Shown: positions 24,601-35,974 of the stretch, piece by piece
How the letters are laid out: each line of letters opens with the position of its first letter
Position numbering within the stretch: the stretch's first letter is position 1
Origin: Tenebrio molitor
Taxonomy: Eukaryota > Arthropoda > Insecta > Coleoptera > Tenebrionidae
Length of the DNA stretch: 64,000 nt
Direction of reading: 5' to 3'
Assembly: GCF_963966145.1 (NCBI RefSeq)
Contig: NC_091051.1
Span: 14,260,001 to 14,324,000 of the forward strand
Translations under genes and position numbers: made by a program
The notes under the pieces: model-generated
What the model was told of the DNA's origin: nothing
The model's database searches: none
What the model saw: only the letters and a program-made list of their open reading frames with translations

Positions 24601-26540
24601 GGTATAAAAAAATCAAATGCACGCATATGAAATGTCATACAAATGTCAACTATACACCACCCACACAGTTGCCACATAGATTTACGTACATAGTTGCCAT
24701 ACTTATCCACAATCATTTCGATTTTGAATCACCCAATATTAACAAAATCTGGAAGATCTTGCATAAAACCGTCAAAAATGAGCTAACAGCAAAATAAAAA
24801 TATGTCAGTGAGGGTACAATTGTAAAAAATCAGGTTTAGTTCTTTGTGTTTAAAGGATTTTTGGTTTTGAAACTGCCGTATTTTTTAAAAATGGACGATC
24901 AAGAGGGGCTATGAAAACCAAAAGCATCAGAAACGTGTGGCACACTCTTACATAACCTAACTTTGATATTGTGATTTATAGTGCTATGTCATGAACTCAT
25001 GACCCTAAGTACGAAACGGTAACTCGGTCAAATGTTGATAACAATTACTCATTCATCTATGAACCGATCTCAAACTAAAACAATTTTTTATATTCGTTGG
25101 GGGGGTTTGGGGCAACCATCCAATGACATTTACGGGTGGATTATTCAAATGAGGCCATATGTTTTTAAATCCTTTGTTCTTCGCTGACGTCTTTGATAAT
25201 ATTTTTTTGGAACATAATATTTTTTTGGTTATATGCTTTGATATATGTACTTATTTACTTTTTTCTGTAGTAGAAATAAGATGGTAGCAAAAACAACCAA
25301 CTGCGTAAAAATCAGTTTTAGATCTAACATTAAAGCATCTACATTCTATGACTTTAAAAAGTGAATATAAATTAGTCAAGGACTAATTTCTAGAAGTCAT
25401 CATACATAGTTCTTAAAAGTAGAAATGATGACTTCAAAACTCCTTTTTTGAAAATATAACTTGGCTTCTTTCTGTAAAGCTGAAAAGTATATTTTTATTT
25501 ACACTTTTTCGCTATTTGATCACCTTCTGTCTTGTGGAAAAGAGAAAAATAAATTAATAAATTAAACTTTTCTAGATCTTCTGTTTCCTGACTAAGCAAG
25601 GGTGCTACTTGATTAGATAATAAATTGCTAATATTTTCAGCAACTGATAGCTCTCGTAGCTCTGATCGGCCTGCAAGCATCAGAGGGGGCCAGAATCTCA
25701 AAATCCAAGCGAGGTTTCGATGCTGTCACCCTCGGCCACGGTTACTCAGACGACTTGACCCTTTCGCCCTCAGGATGGAAAGGTGCTAACATACCTTTAT
25801 CAAGACCACACAATTACCATTACCTTCCATTTGACGTAGTGAACACCGGTGACTACAACTTACAAGTTGACCTGCCACCACCGCGCCACCTCCCACCTCC
25901 ACAAATTGCCATCATTCAATCCAACTCTCTCGACAAACCGGTAATGGAAGGCCAAGAGTACATCCCTCCCCAATCAATCGGTGCCGCAGTACTGCCGCGT
26001 ATGCCGATTCCAGCCACCCCGGTGAACGCCGCAGCTGCAAACATACCGGCTTCCAGAGGCGCAGTTTTCCTCGGGTCTGGATCACTCGGTGTTGTCGATC
26101 TTGGAAATGGGGCGTACGCTTTGGGCTCGGGTTCCATCGGGTACTCTGGCAGTCGCTCCAGACCCAGGCCAACCGCGAAAGTTCCTGTTTTTCCCCCGAT
26201 ACAAGCTGCTCCCAATCTAATCCCAGCTGCGGTTCCCAGTCCTGCTCCTGCTCAGCCAATACCACCGATCGGCTTGGTTCCTGGTAGCATTGACTTCAAC
26301 CATCCTCTGCTGAACGTTCCGCAAGTTCCACAAGTTGATCAAAATGGATATGAGTACTTGCCGCCTAACAGAATCGGCTTTGGCACGCCTAATCCTCCAA
26401 GACCTATTAGGACCAGACAACAATTCGCTACTCCCACGGCTTTGCAATTGCAACCTCAAGGCCCCCAGTTCACTGATAATATACAGTTTACTGTACCTTT
26501 TGGTCACTCAGCTTCGGGTGGTTTCCCCGTTCTAGCCTAA
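18628..26540 (+). CDS. Secreted Pro/Ala/Gly-rich protein, probable cuticle or matrix protein (gene 1)
   Basis: Two exons: 18628-18636 (three codons, donor GTAATC) and 25641-26540 (acceptor ATATTTTCAG); the 7,004-bp phase-0 intron is joined in frame. The product is 302 aa. Residues 1-20 form a signal peptide (MKTQLIALVALIGLQASEGA), then Lys-Arg at 26-27 precedes GFDAVTLGHG. The mature part is rich in Pro, Ala, Gly and Ile/Val, with no Rebers-Riddiford consensus and no cysteines seen in the mature part. Two YLP-like motifs occur: EYIPPQSIG (about 109-117) and GYEYLPPNRIGF (about 239-250). The middle has GSGSLG...GSGSIG repeats. The first-exon layout and KR-G site match the PV-rich paralogues downstream, so I infer an extracellular structural role. 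It lacks their PVPV domain, so it is at best a distant member. Identity beyond secreted low-complexity protein is uncertain. Confidence 0.85.
19286..19636 (-). mobile_element. TCGGGCGTTC MITE, internally deleted copy in intron
   Basis: This 351-bp element lies in the gene 1 intron. Ends TCATGCGTTCAAATTAAATC and inverted ATTTCATTTGAACGCGTGA, flanked by TA. Its interior matches the 832-bp element at 57628-58459 in the opposite orientation (for example the ACATGCTCCAATTAA and GGGTGCTCTTAGATATTTGC segments), minus one large internal stretch. Confidence 0.8.
20156..20329. mobile_element. TCGGGTGTTC MITE, copy 2 (174 bp)
   Basis: In the gene 1 intron. TCGGGTGTTCATTTAAATTT at the left and AAATTTAAATGAACACCCGA at the right, perfect over 20 bp. 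The interior carries TTAAACAGCTGATCCGTGAT. TA flanks only the left end. Confidence 0.88.
20330..25640. other. Remainder of the gene 1 intron
   Basis: AT-rich intronic DNA. A stretch at about 24113-24150 (TGACAATAAAGCTTAGGCTA) resembles part of the MITE at 59064-59296, and a CAGTC...GGAATTTCGCC end near 23930 resembles that element's TIR, so a decayed copy probably spans about 23930-24290. Nothing else recognised. Short ORFs at 21449-21844, 23085-23303 and 24594-24797 have no support. Confidence 0.4.
23552..23630. mobile_element. TCGGGTGTTC MITE, truncated copy 3
   Basis: Left arm only: TCGGGTGTTCATTTAAATTT through GAACGCACCACGG, preceded by TA. The right arm is missing, so this is a 3'-truncated copy inside the gene 1 intron. 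Confidence 0.75.
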
Positions 26541-26867
26541 TTGTGTACACGTAGTAATTTATTTGTAAAAAGTAAGCATTTTCACCAAGTTGGAGTGTTT
26601 TTGGTGGATTTAGTGAGTTAATGGTAGAAAATCAAAAAGACTTTGCAATTTGTGAGCTCCAAAGGTGTGAACCAAATAGGTTAGATTTACCACTGTTAAA
26701 ATACATCCTAGATTATATCTTACATTGTAAAATGATTATTTATTTTTGTAGAAACTTGTATAGTCACTGTTGCCAGATTGTATAATAATATAGCGACGGT
26801 TTTGTAACTTTCCTCCGAGTTTTAACATGTTTTTGTACATTATGTAATCGAAATTTTCCAAAATATA

Positions 26868-26873
26868 AATAAA
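26868..26873 (+). terminator. Poly(A) signal of gene 1
   Basis: AATAAA 328 bp after the stop codon, the first canonical hexamer in the 3' UTR. Confidence 0.7.
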
Positions 26874-26894
26874 CGAAGCTTTATTTTAGTATCG

Positions 26895-27769
26895 TTTAGT
26901 ATTATATGGAAACGTTAAAATAATACCGCCTCCAGGAGAACCCGGTTTGTCATCGATTATGAAACCGGCTGGGAGGGTCATGAGTCATGACAATGAACTC
27001 GCCATGTCTTAATAAAAATCGAACGAAAGTAACATCCAAGAAAGAAAGTAAATGTGCCCGACTTTTAGGACAGGTTGCTCCTTACTTCCTACTCCTTTGT
27101 GATAATGATTTATGCTGAACGTGTCACTTGATGCAAATAAGCTGGTTTCATAAATAAGAGTAGTTCTTGCATTTCCTTATGAGAAACGTTCGATAGCTTG
27201 TTTCATTTTTAATCACGAGAAAAAGTACATTTACAAAAAAAAATCTTAAGAAAAATAACTGAAATAATAAGAAAAGGGAGATTTTCACGATGACGTTAAT
27301 GGAGAAGAAGATATCTTGCACAATTTGAATAAAAAAAATCTACATCTCTTAAAATGTTTAGCTGTTTTGAAAAATATTTTACCTGTAGGTATCCAGACTT
27401 GAATCCCATAGAAGATTTGAGATGAGAGTTTTTGTAACCTCCATGGTTTAATAAAAAATTAAATTATATTAATAAAGAAATTGCCAGTGTCATTTGCCAC
27501 GGGATAAATAATTATTTACATTAAAGTACGGTAGGGGTATTTTACAGCGCAAAAACTAGGTTTCCGGCATGAGGCGAAGCCGAGGCCTGTATTAGGTTTT
27601 TCGGCTGACCAAAAATGTTTTATTTTGAACTTTTGCAGATTTTTATGAAATAACAAATGTCAAGCTTTTTGACATACAGAGCTGCCAACCCGATAGGTTG
27701 TATTTTCATAATTATGATTATTTCCTAGTCAATAACAAATTAAAAAAAACATTTATCGGAAAAATAATA
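26895..27769. other. Intergenic, nothing recognised
   Basis: No exon or TIR pair visible between the end of gene 1 and the element starting at 27770. A GGCATGAGGCGAAGCCGAGGC stretch near 27566 is locally CG-rich and may be a decayed hairpin-repeat centre. Confidence 0.4.
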
Positions 27770-28694
27770 CAGGGTAATTCAAATAAGAATACAAATTTAC
27801 CTGAGGGCCATAGGCAGCCAAAAATACGTCTACCAATACCACGTTGATAACTTATTAAATAAAATATTTTTATCCACAATTACCTTATAATTGAAGTTTT
27901 ATCCACACTTATGAACCGTATAAAGTAACACTTTATCCACTAGTGGAATAATGAAAAAATACAATCTTAAATCAATCGAACAGGATCACTTTCTTCCATT
28001 TTCACCAACTTACACAGCGTTTTGTACAAATGGAGTCGATAAACAATCAAAAATAAATTGCGACTATTCAACACCTCCCATGTTTTTTAGTTAATTTCAA
28101 TGATTTTTGAGGTGACATCCGCTGTCAGAGTGTAATGTCAAATCATTTTTTGATGACATGAGATGAAATTTTGGCGATTGTGATTTTAAATCGCTGTAAT
28201 TGTGGATAAAACGTTGTATTGCATTCGTGTTTTAGTCGCATTTTATCCACTTAAGAATATTAAACGCTCGTGCGTTCGCACTCGCGATTAAAAATTCTTG
28301 CGTGGATAAAATGCTATCTAAAACACTTATACAAAAAATAACTATTTTCAATCAAAGAAATAATGGCATCACAACACTGACATCCTGTCATGTTAATACG
28401 TCAAAATTAAAACAACAATGATTAGAGGAAAATAATTTCAAACAGTTTATTAAATAGATAAGTAGGTAAGTACTACTAACTACTATTATGTATTGTTCAA
28501 ATTTCTTGCCGTTCTTTCGAAATGGCCAGTTTTTTCGTAATTTAAAGCCCAGTAAAACGTGAAATGTCATGAAAACGTCAAAATTTTAAGTAGCTTGATT
28601 ACATAATATAAATATCGCAAAGACATCCCTGATTGATGATTTTTGGGTTGTGAACTGCCCTCAGGTAAATTAGTATTCTTATCTGAATAATCCT
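27770..28694. mobile_element. CAGGGTAATTC element, 925 bp
   Basis: TA-flanked ends CAGGGTAATTCAAATAAGAA and inverted CTTATCTGAATAATCCTG. The TIR extends through the CCTGAGGGC / GCCCTCAGG segment to about 60 bp. A nested palindrome sits at 28229-28323. No transposase motif seen. Confidence 0.8.
28229..28323. repeat. Nested palindrome
   Basis: GTTTTAG..GCATTTTATCCAC pairs with GTGGATAAAATGC..CTAAAAC around a CGCTCGTGCGTTCGCACTCGCG centre. TTTTATCCACA-type half-sites also occur upstream (27868-27955), so part of a larger hairpin repeat may be inserted in the 27770-28694 element. Confidence 0.65.
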
Positions 28695-28700
28695 GTATGT

Positions 28701-29066
28701 ACTGTCGCGAGCAATAAATTTTGATCGTCAAGGGACGCAACGGAAAGTGCTCTAATGTGAAACGGGCATAACTCTAATAAACTCTGTTTGTCTTGTTTTG
28801 TCAAGATCTTGTCATGTTTTTGGAAATCCCAACTGGGATGCCATCCTAGCTTCTGACACATGCGTCTCTATCAGCGAAATAATTTTTACTTTGTTAAAAT
28901 ACGATATTGGGGCCATAATTTTGAATGTTTAGAATAAAATTTTGACAATTTTTTTTATTGACGTTTTATTGACATGGGCCGTAATTAATCAGGCAAATTT
29001 TAATTTGTGACGGTAACGGGAAATCTCAAAATGACCTTCACGACCAAGATTTAATGCTCGCGACTG
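28701..29066. mobile_element. CAGTCGCGAGC MITE, 366 bp
   Basis: Ends CTGTCGCGAGCAATAAATTT and inverted AAGATTTAATGCTCGCGACTG, both flanked by TA (28699-28700, 29067-29068). Lies six bases after the end of the preceding element. Termini resemble Tc1-type CAGT ends. Confidence 0.8.
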
Positions 29067-30850
29067 TACATGTAAAATATTTTTTTACCTCAGCAGCAGA
29101 AAGAAATTTGACTAAGAAAATTAGATGAGTGTAATTAATTTGAAAATAATTAAAAGAGATCTATGAACTTGGCTTGCAGTCAGCCCCCTAGCCATTAAAC
29201 GTTAGAACGTTTTAATTAAAATCTCAAATAGTAACTGATAATTATAAATTAGAACTAGACCAGTAATTAGTCAATCGAACTTTTAATAAGTAATAATAGA
29301 CTGTAAGAGACTGTAGACGAGAAGGAGGCACCCCGAACCCGTTAAATTCAATCAATTCTTAAAATAATATTTTTAGTAGCGGCGCGGCCAATCGCTGATC
29401 AAATTATTAATCATCCCTGAATTATTGAATAAATGAGTGGGTGCAAACGTGGGAACTGAAAGTATTATATCCATTAATTAAAATAAAATCAAATATTTTT
29501 TGGGACCAAGGAAAAGCTTGCATAATTAAGTACCCACTAATAATTAATTCAGTATGTTGAAAGAAAATCTGGAGTTTCTCTAAATCCAGAACGTCAACAC
29601 TATTATTTCAGATTGATGCAAGAATTGCCGAACGAGCAAATTTATTATGACAAACTAAAATTTGAACGTTGACATTAAAAAGAAGCTTTATTGACAGAAG
29701 CAGACCATCGGACAGAAATGCGACACATTTGCATAAATCAAAAATGCAATAACTTGATTTTTGATAAATTAGAGAAATCGGTGCAGAAAGTTCAAAATAT
29801 TTCGCATGCTGAAAACACTAAATTTTTAACGAACTGCAACAAAACTAACTGACAATTATTACTTACGTAATAGACGTTTACTACCAATTAAAATTGATAG
29901 AATAAAATCAGTCGTCTAGTTTGCAAAATAAATAGAAACTGCTTCTAGAGAGACATCTAATGACCAAGCTAGCATTCACTTATCTGGCAGGAAAAGTGGC
30001 AGGTGGAAGCACTTTCCAAGCGTTTGCGGTGGTAAAGTAATTCTCTACAATCTCCAGCCAAATATTTCAAATAAAGTGTTTGTAAACATTTGCACAAGAA
30101 GACAAAGGATGTTATTGTAATTTCACTTAAAATAATTTCAATAACATTTTTCTTAGAAAATTTTTAAATGATTTAAAGAGTTCTTTGTCTGGAAGTGTTA
30201 ATTTGGTTCGTTAAATATTTCCAAAGGTTTGCGTTGTGCAACTAGGATAATTGTGTGAACCTAGTGATTTCTTTGAAAACTGTCTTTGACCATGTTGCCA
30301 ATAAACTTTACAAATTATTGCATCGGACTGTTGTTTAAAATGATAAGGAACTGGTTCAGGATTTGCATGTTAACGACTTGGTCATCTTGTAAATATTTCA
30401 GCCTTAGAAAGTTATTTTGTTTAATAGAAAAATCGCACAAAAGTGTTAAATCTTGCAATGTCGTTATGTCTTGGGGGTTTCTCTTAATAGCCATAAATTG
30501 GATCGCGCACGTAGCGATTGAAGGTTTCGATGAAAATGTTGGGAAACACCGATAATTAAGTCCCATGCCTGTTACTTTTGGAATTCCACTGATTGCCACT
30601 GAAAAGTGTATCATTGTGTGACATTTGAAACTGTTATGTAGGTACCGTAGGTGATGGAGCTGGCGTGACCAATATTCTTAGTACACGCCCTCTCAACAAA
30701 TGTGTCGTCTGTGGTTATCTTCCGGTCCCACGTGCTGAACCGGTGTTGCGTAAGCCTGAAAGTAGTCCATCTTTCGGGAGTACTCTGTAGAAAGGCAACT
30801 CGTTTGTGCATATGAGCCATCAGCCCCCCTCAACACGCGTACTTTATGAT
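29067..30850. other. Intergenic upstream of gene 2
   Basis: No recognisable gene. ORFs at 30286-30555 (+) and 30315-30614 (-) overlap each other and show no family motif. The last 200 bp are more G+C-rich and lead into the gene 2 promoter. Confidence 0.4.
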
Positions 30851-30860
30851 TTCTATCTCC

Positions 30861-30868
30861 TATAAAAG
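30861..30868 (+). promoter_or_regulatory. TATA box of gene 2
   Basis: TATAAAAG 61 bp upstream of the ATG at 30922, with a CAGT initiator-like tetranucleotide at 30894-30897. Confidence 0.8.
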
Positions 30869-30921
30869 CTTTGGACGTTCGTTTAATCGACACCAGTCTT
30901 CGGCTGTCCTCTAAACAAAGC

Positions 30922-31923
30922 ATGATGAAGACCACCGTAAGTACTTACCCGTTTCAGGCGAGTTTCAGTTTCAGTACCTCACGTTCTTTACAGGTGTTTG
31001 TCGTCCTTTTCTGCATCTCCGCCGCCCTTGCCGAGGAGAAGAAGACCACGAAACGTGGTGTCTACGGAGAATCTCTGGCATTGGGTGTTGGGAGTGTGGG
31101 TCTGGGCCACGGTGGCATCGGTTTGGGCCATGGACTGTCGTCTGGAGTACTTCTAGGATCGGGTGGTCACTCCGGTGGGCTCATCTCGTCCGGCGGCTAC
31201 GGCTTGGGAGGCGGCTACGGTCTGGGAGGCGGCTACGCCACCTCTCTAGGATCAGGAATAGGATTAGGATCAGGAGTCGGTCTGGGATCGGGAATCGGTC
31301 TGGGATCGGGGGTTGGACTGGGACACATCAATCTAGGATCGTCGGTTTCTCGACACATCACAGTAACAAACAGAGTGGGAATTCCTGTCCCGCAGCCGTA
31401 TCCAGTCACGGTCCACAAGAACGTCCCAGTGCCGGTGCCGCATCCAGTGCCAGTCCCGGTGGACCGACCCTATCCAGTTCATGTTCCCAAGCCCTACCCT
31501 GTGCCAGTAGTAAAACACATCCCATATCCAGTCGACAAGCCGTACCCTGTCCCGGTGAAAGTCCCATACAAGGTTGCCGTCCCGTATCCCGTCAAAGTAC
31601 CAGTGCCTAAACCTGTGGCCGTTCCTGTGCACAAACCAGTACCAGTGCCAGTCGCTGATCCAGTGTACGTCAAGAAACCAGTGCCTGTTTTGATCGGACA
31701 CGGTCATGACATCGGCTCGTCTATTGGAAGCATCGGAATCGGAGGAATCGGTCTTGGAGGAATCGGACATGGTATCTCTCTGGATGGTGGATACGGTGGT
31801 GGATATGGCGGCGGATATGGCGGCGGATATGGAATCGGCCACGGTATCGGACTGAGTTCCGGAATTTCGCTAGGGTCCCACGGGTACGGTTTGGGTTCGG
31901 GTTCTAGTTTGAAATCGTGGTAA
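30922..31923 (+). CDS. PV-rich low-complexity cuticular protein (CPLCP/Vajk-like), gene 2
   Basis: Exon 1 is 30922-30936 (MMKTT), donor GTAAGT; exon 2 is 30994-31923, acceptor TTTACAG. Product 314 aa. Signal peptide about 1-18, charged segment ending in Lys25-Arg26, a Gly-rich block (about 27-126) with GLGSGxGLGSG repeats, a RHITVTNRVG hinge, a PV/PY/KV repeat block (about 135-245) such as KPYPVPVVKHIPYPVDKPY, and a GGYGGGYGG tail. No Rebers-Riddiford chitin-binding motif. The class is known as extracellular cuticle structural protein in insects; exact tissue cannot be read here. The 57-bp intron has no stop and is a multiple of three, so an unspliced reading frame continues through it, but the consensus sites, the signal-peptide reading and the paralogues all favour splicing. 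Largest member of the cluster; hinge type groups it with gene 6. Confidence 0.9.
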   Translation: MMKTTVSTYPFQASFSFSTSRSLQVFVVLFCISAALAEEKKTTKRGVYGESLALGVGSVGLGHGGIGLGHGLSSGVLLGSGGHSGGLISSGGYGLGGGYGLGGGYATSLGSGIGLGSGVGLGSGIGLGSGVGLGHINLGSSVSRHITVTNRVGIPVPQPYPVTVHKNVPVPVPHPVPVPVDRPYPVHVPKPYPVPVVKHIPYPVDKPYPVPVKVPYKVAVPYPVKVPVPKPVAVPVHKPVPVPVADPVYVKKPVPVLIGHGHDIGSSIGSIGIGGIGLGGIGHGISLDGGYGGGYGGGYGGGYGIGHGIGLSSGISLGSHGYGLGSGSSLKSW

Positions 31924-32026
31924 ACTTCTGTGATGTTTAGTCATTTCATTCATTTATAAATATGCCATATAGTTACACGATAGAAACTAGTCTCGTTGTG
32001 GTTTCATGTATTTTGCATTTTCGCAT

Positions 32027-32032
32027 AATAAA
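32027..32032 (+). terminator. Poly(A) signal of gene 2
   Basis: AATAAA about 104 bp after the stop, followed by a T-rich stretch. Confidence 0.75.
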
Positions 32033-32039
32033 GTTATTT

Positions 32040-33237
32040 TTATAAAATACATATGTAGTTTATTTCGTTACAAAATTGTATAGTGTGCAGTACAATATAC
32101 CGTTCCTCCAGAACCACCCATGTTGAGGAAGCTTAATTCTTATTTAAACTGGTTCGTAATTTATTGCCTCCACTTTCACTAGATGGTGCTCGTGCGGCGC
32201 TCTGATCTTTGATAAATCCACTTTGGAAAGTCCATATTTAATTGTGTTGGGCAATGTTTACATTCGTGAAACGTGTTACTACTTGTTCATTCATTTTTAT
32301 GATTTTTGATAAGTTTGGTCCCACAAAAGCGGTTTCGCACTTTTACAGAACAGGAAATATCAGTTTCAGTAAATTATGTGACAGGAGTGAAAATACATTT
32401 AATGAAGACATTTCAACGTTTAATTGCTACCTTTTCATCTTATCTACATGTTGATAAGTTAATTTCTTAAACCAGTTAAAATGTTAAAATCGTACAAATT
32501 TAAACAGACAGTTTAGAAAAGCGACGTCAGGAAAAAAATGTTCTAGTTTTATCGATTCTGATGCAAATATTACAAAACTTGACAACATTCCCATTATGTG
32601 ACTGTGATTGCAATAAAATTCCCCTTGTTGCATTTATCTCGTCTTACCTATTTGTAACTTGTAACTTGTGTAAAACCTATATTACATAATTATTGTAAAA
32701 TCGATCACTAATCGCATTAAATGAAACACAAGAACATTTTTCTAAGAGGCTTATTAATATTTATAAAGACTGATTCACTCAACTTTCTTTTACTGGATGA
32801 GTGAGATTTTTGGCGATAATTTATGAACGTCGTCTCGTGGATAAAGGCAGCGTACCACATTCACAACAGGAATTGTACATTTCGACAGCTTAAAAGAGCA
32901 ATTTGATGTTTTAAATGATAATGAGAAATAACGAAAGTGATTCTGACATCGTTAAATTAAAATATATTGTGCGACAGGACAATATTGTGCAACTATACTT
33001 CTGGTTTCTTAATTTTTTTAAAAATAGCGATGATTGTTCCGAGTTTCACTTACTTTTCGGACGTTCAACGTTTACAATAACAATAATATACACCTAATTG
33101 AACCAGCACGTTAGTGGCCAATGGATATATAAAACTCAAGTATGTCTTCATAATGTTGCAGCAATTGAGATACATTTTATAAATACATAGCTATATGGTA
33201 AATTATTTGGTGAAACCGGTAACTTAAAAAAAACAGG
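32040..33237. other. Intergenic, nothing recognised
   Basis: AT-rich. ORFs at 32242-32454 and 32915-33097 have no recognisable domain or splice context. Confidence 0.4.
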
Positions 33238-33700
33238 AAGTAGCAAACCAACGAAACGAACACCTGGCAGTGTTGAAAATGTGAGTCATGTAAAGAATGG
33301 TGACCCCCAAGGTTTTTAAGATGTCATGTCAGAAAAGTGTTAAGAAGCATCTGATCCTGTATCTGTGTAAAATGCAGATGTTCCAAGAACTTCGGACACC
33401 AGATGATGAAAAGAAGATTACTTATTGTCACTGGTGCAATCAGATAATGAACAATGATCTCGTGGATTTATCCTACCTCAGCGATGAAGCTTGGTTTCAT
33501 CTCGTATATGAACTCAGAAAATATGCGGATGTGGAATACAGAAAATCTCAATTTTTTTAAAGATTTGCCATTACATTCCAAAATTTTCTCTGAAGTAGGT
33601 ATCTATAACAGCGATGTGGTATCAAAACATTTTGGAAGAATTCATTACTCAGTATCACTCCGTTGAGTTACAAGGTTAGAATATAGTATTCAATAGATAA
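33238..33700 (+). pseudogene. Tc1/mariner-type transposase fragment
   Basis: Pieces in family order: KPTKRTPGSVENV (about 33245-33285), then ELRTPDDEKKITYCHWCNQI (about 33385-33447), then YLSDEAWFHL (about 33472-33503), whose Asp is the first catalytic Asp region, then after a +1 frameshift YMNSENMRMWNTENL and DLPLHSKI (about 33508-33580). The second and third catalytic acids are not recovered. No TIRs were identified. Dead copy of a family different from that at 7995. Confidence 0.7.
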
Positions 33701-34253
33701 CGTAGTAGTAAACATTGTATGGAATGAATCAGTCTTAAAAAGGCTAAATAAAACTGCTGGGTGGCGAAAATGTCAACATCACATCACAAATACATTCAAT
33801 AAATGATTCTGAGACATGCTGAGTCATCATTAAACAGAAACTGGATGGATGTAGTGAGAAAGATTTGCTATACTTAATGGATATCTGAATTGATCACGTT
33901 GATCTGGATTAGGGCGTCAAAACTTGGAACACAGGTAGAAAATCTTGTGCAGGCACCTCAGAAGAAAAATTATTGTTTTTTGGTTTATTGAGCGGACACG
34001 TTTGATTGAAGAGTATGAAATTATTTTTCAAAACAGATATTGCCATAAATGAAGAATGGACAAGGAAAACTTAAATTGTGCAAATCCCGAGGAATTCCCT
34101 TAGCTAATGAAAGTAATTTTGGAGCAATGTACGATTAACCCTATTAAAAAATTAGTAAAAATTACGAAACTTTAGGGTTACATTCCCTTTATACATATAT
34201 ACATATAAGGCTTCAAACGTGTGCAATCAATTTTCCCGTATCACTTCATTAAT
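33701..34253. other. Intergenic, nothing recognised
   Basis: May include the eroded 3' half of the transposase fragment at 33238, but no motif is readable. Confidence 0.35.
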
Positions 34254-34379
34254 AGCCGCTTGCACCGTCGTAGTTTAAAATTTAGAAGAGCTTAAAACCT
34301 TGGTTACAATTATTGAAATCGTAGCAACAATTGTTTTTTAGCTTGGTTTAAAAATAAGGAATGTCGGTGCAAACGGCCA
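34254..34379. mobile_element. 126-bp palindromic MITE
   Basis: GCCGCTTGCACCG at the left pairs with CGGTGCAAACGGC at the right. Inner arms TAAAACCTTGGTTACAATT and ACAATTGTTTTTTAGCTTGG are also partly complementary. Confidence 0.7.
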
Positions 34380-35049
34380 TCGGAGCCATAAAATTTAAAA
34401 AATTGATTTTGACCAAAATTTAAAAAAAAAAATCCGTGCACACTCATAATTCACAATTAATTCAAAGAACATATTTATGAAATTCGTATCAAAAGAAAAT
34501 GATTAGTTTTTGAATTATTCCAATTTTAATATTAACACCGAAAAATGATCAAGATTTACAACTGCAGTGTCATAAATAAATACTTTATTGTTGGGAAACA
34601 TCTGTTGAGAATTTTTCCAGTAATTCTTTAGTCCCTTTAAGGTACCATAAATAACCCATGTCAACCTCTATTGTGGAAGTGACCGCCCAATTTAATATGG
34701 AATTCCATTTATTTCAAAGACCGGTAATGCTTTCATGATTTAAATGACATCAAATTTTTCCTAAATGTTTGAAAGGACTCTCAGTGCCAAATTATGTAAA
34801 TTAATCTAGCGGTTATTGAATTAAAACGAAATATTTATTCGTTTCATTAAAAAAATTGAAATTTTTACAGAATGTTCTACAGGCATACATAATCATTCCT
34901 GAACTTTTTGAGAATTTTAAATCGATTAGAAGTGTGTGTTTTCGCTTGGGCGGTAAAACTTGAATCACCCTGTACAGTTAATTTCAAAATTATAGAGTAC
35001 ACCTAATTTTCTACAGTGTGAAATGCGCTTACATTTTTGTCAATGATCA

Positions 35050-35253
35050 ATGTCAATTTTGACAATCCAAATGCCTAATCTAACCCAAAACGCGAAAGTG
35101 CTCATTCTTTCCAAATTAGAAGAAGGGTGGTCGATCCGGAGGGTTGCCCAGTATTATAATATCGGGAAGAGCAGCGTGCAGAGGATAAAACAGGCAATAT
35201 TATGGTGTTCTAAATATCAGCGACGTTTTATGTTGTCAAACTTACTTAACCTA
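35050..35253 (+). pseudogene. Transposase N-terminal helix-turn-helix fragment
   Basis: Starting at ATG 35050, the translation includes LTQNAKVLILSKLEEGWSIR and VAQYYNIGKSSVQRIKQ, an N-terminal HTH typical of Tc1/mariner/pogo transposases. The frame is cut at 35253 by a nested element, and what follows the nested element (35977 onward) shows no catalytic domain, so the host was already a deletion derivative. Confidence 0.75.
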
Positions 35254-35974
35254 CAGGGTGTCCCCAAAAAAGAAGACGAGTCCATAAGTCCGTTATTTAC
35301 CGGAAGATTTTAATTATCTGTACACCAAATTAAATAGTTGTTAATAGACTACAAAATGGCCTAATAAATTCAAGTATAGCCCCATGGGCTTCAAGGGTAA
35401 ACTGTCAAAATATTTTTTTTCAAATGGGATTACATATTTTTTTTAGTAATTCTGATAGAGATTTTTATTCTGAAAACAACAATGTATCACAAGTATACAC
35501 TTAAATACCAAGAATTTCACCAAAAAAATGTAAAAAAACGCTACTATCGTCTATGTTCCATTTTGCGCTAAACATTGGCGGCATATCTGCGCTATCCCAC
35601 ATGTTATTATTTGTCATTTGTTTTTCCAGCTACCTTAATTTGGTTCTTACATTGTAAACGCAATGTATTTTGATAGCTTTTCGCTTGGTCTCGTCATTTG
35701 TTTCAAAAGTTAGTGTAATTTTTTTTATGTGAAGTTATACTTGTGATACATTGTTGTTTTCAGAATTAAAATTTCTATCAGAATTACTAAAAAAAAGTAT
35801 GTAATCCCATTTGAAAAAAAATATTTTCATAGTTTAGTCTTGAAGCCCTTGGAGCTATACGTGAATTTATTAAGCCGTTTTGTAGCCTATTAACAACCAT
35901 TTAATTTGACGTACAGATAATTAAAATCCTCCGATAAATAAGGGAGCTCGTCTTTTTTTTTGGGGGGCATTCTG
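35254..35974. mobile_element. Nested foldback element, 721 bp
   Basis: Ends CAGGGTGTCCCCAAAAAAGA and inverted TTTTTTTTTGGGGGGCATTCTG; arms are complementary for about 250 bp (for example TTTTAATTATCTGTAC, AACAACAATGTATCACAAG and their complements). TA flanks at 35252-35253 and 35975-35976. Inserted in the transposase remnant at 35050. Confidence 0.85.

Noticed and set aside
25912..26507. Three overlapping - strand ORFs opposite gene 1
   Set aside because: Proline- and glycine-rich coding DNA is GC-rich and stop-poor on both strands; the frames lack splice sites or signal peptides.
30871..30921. Upstream extension of the gene 2 frame (17 codons before the ATG pair)
   Set aside because: It begins with TTG immediately after the TATA box and upstream of the likely transcription start, so it is not translated.
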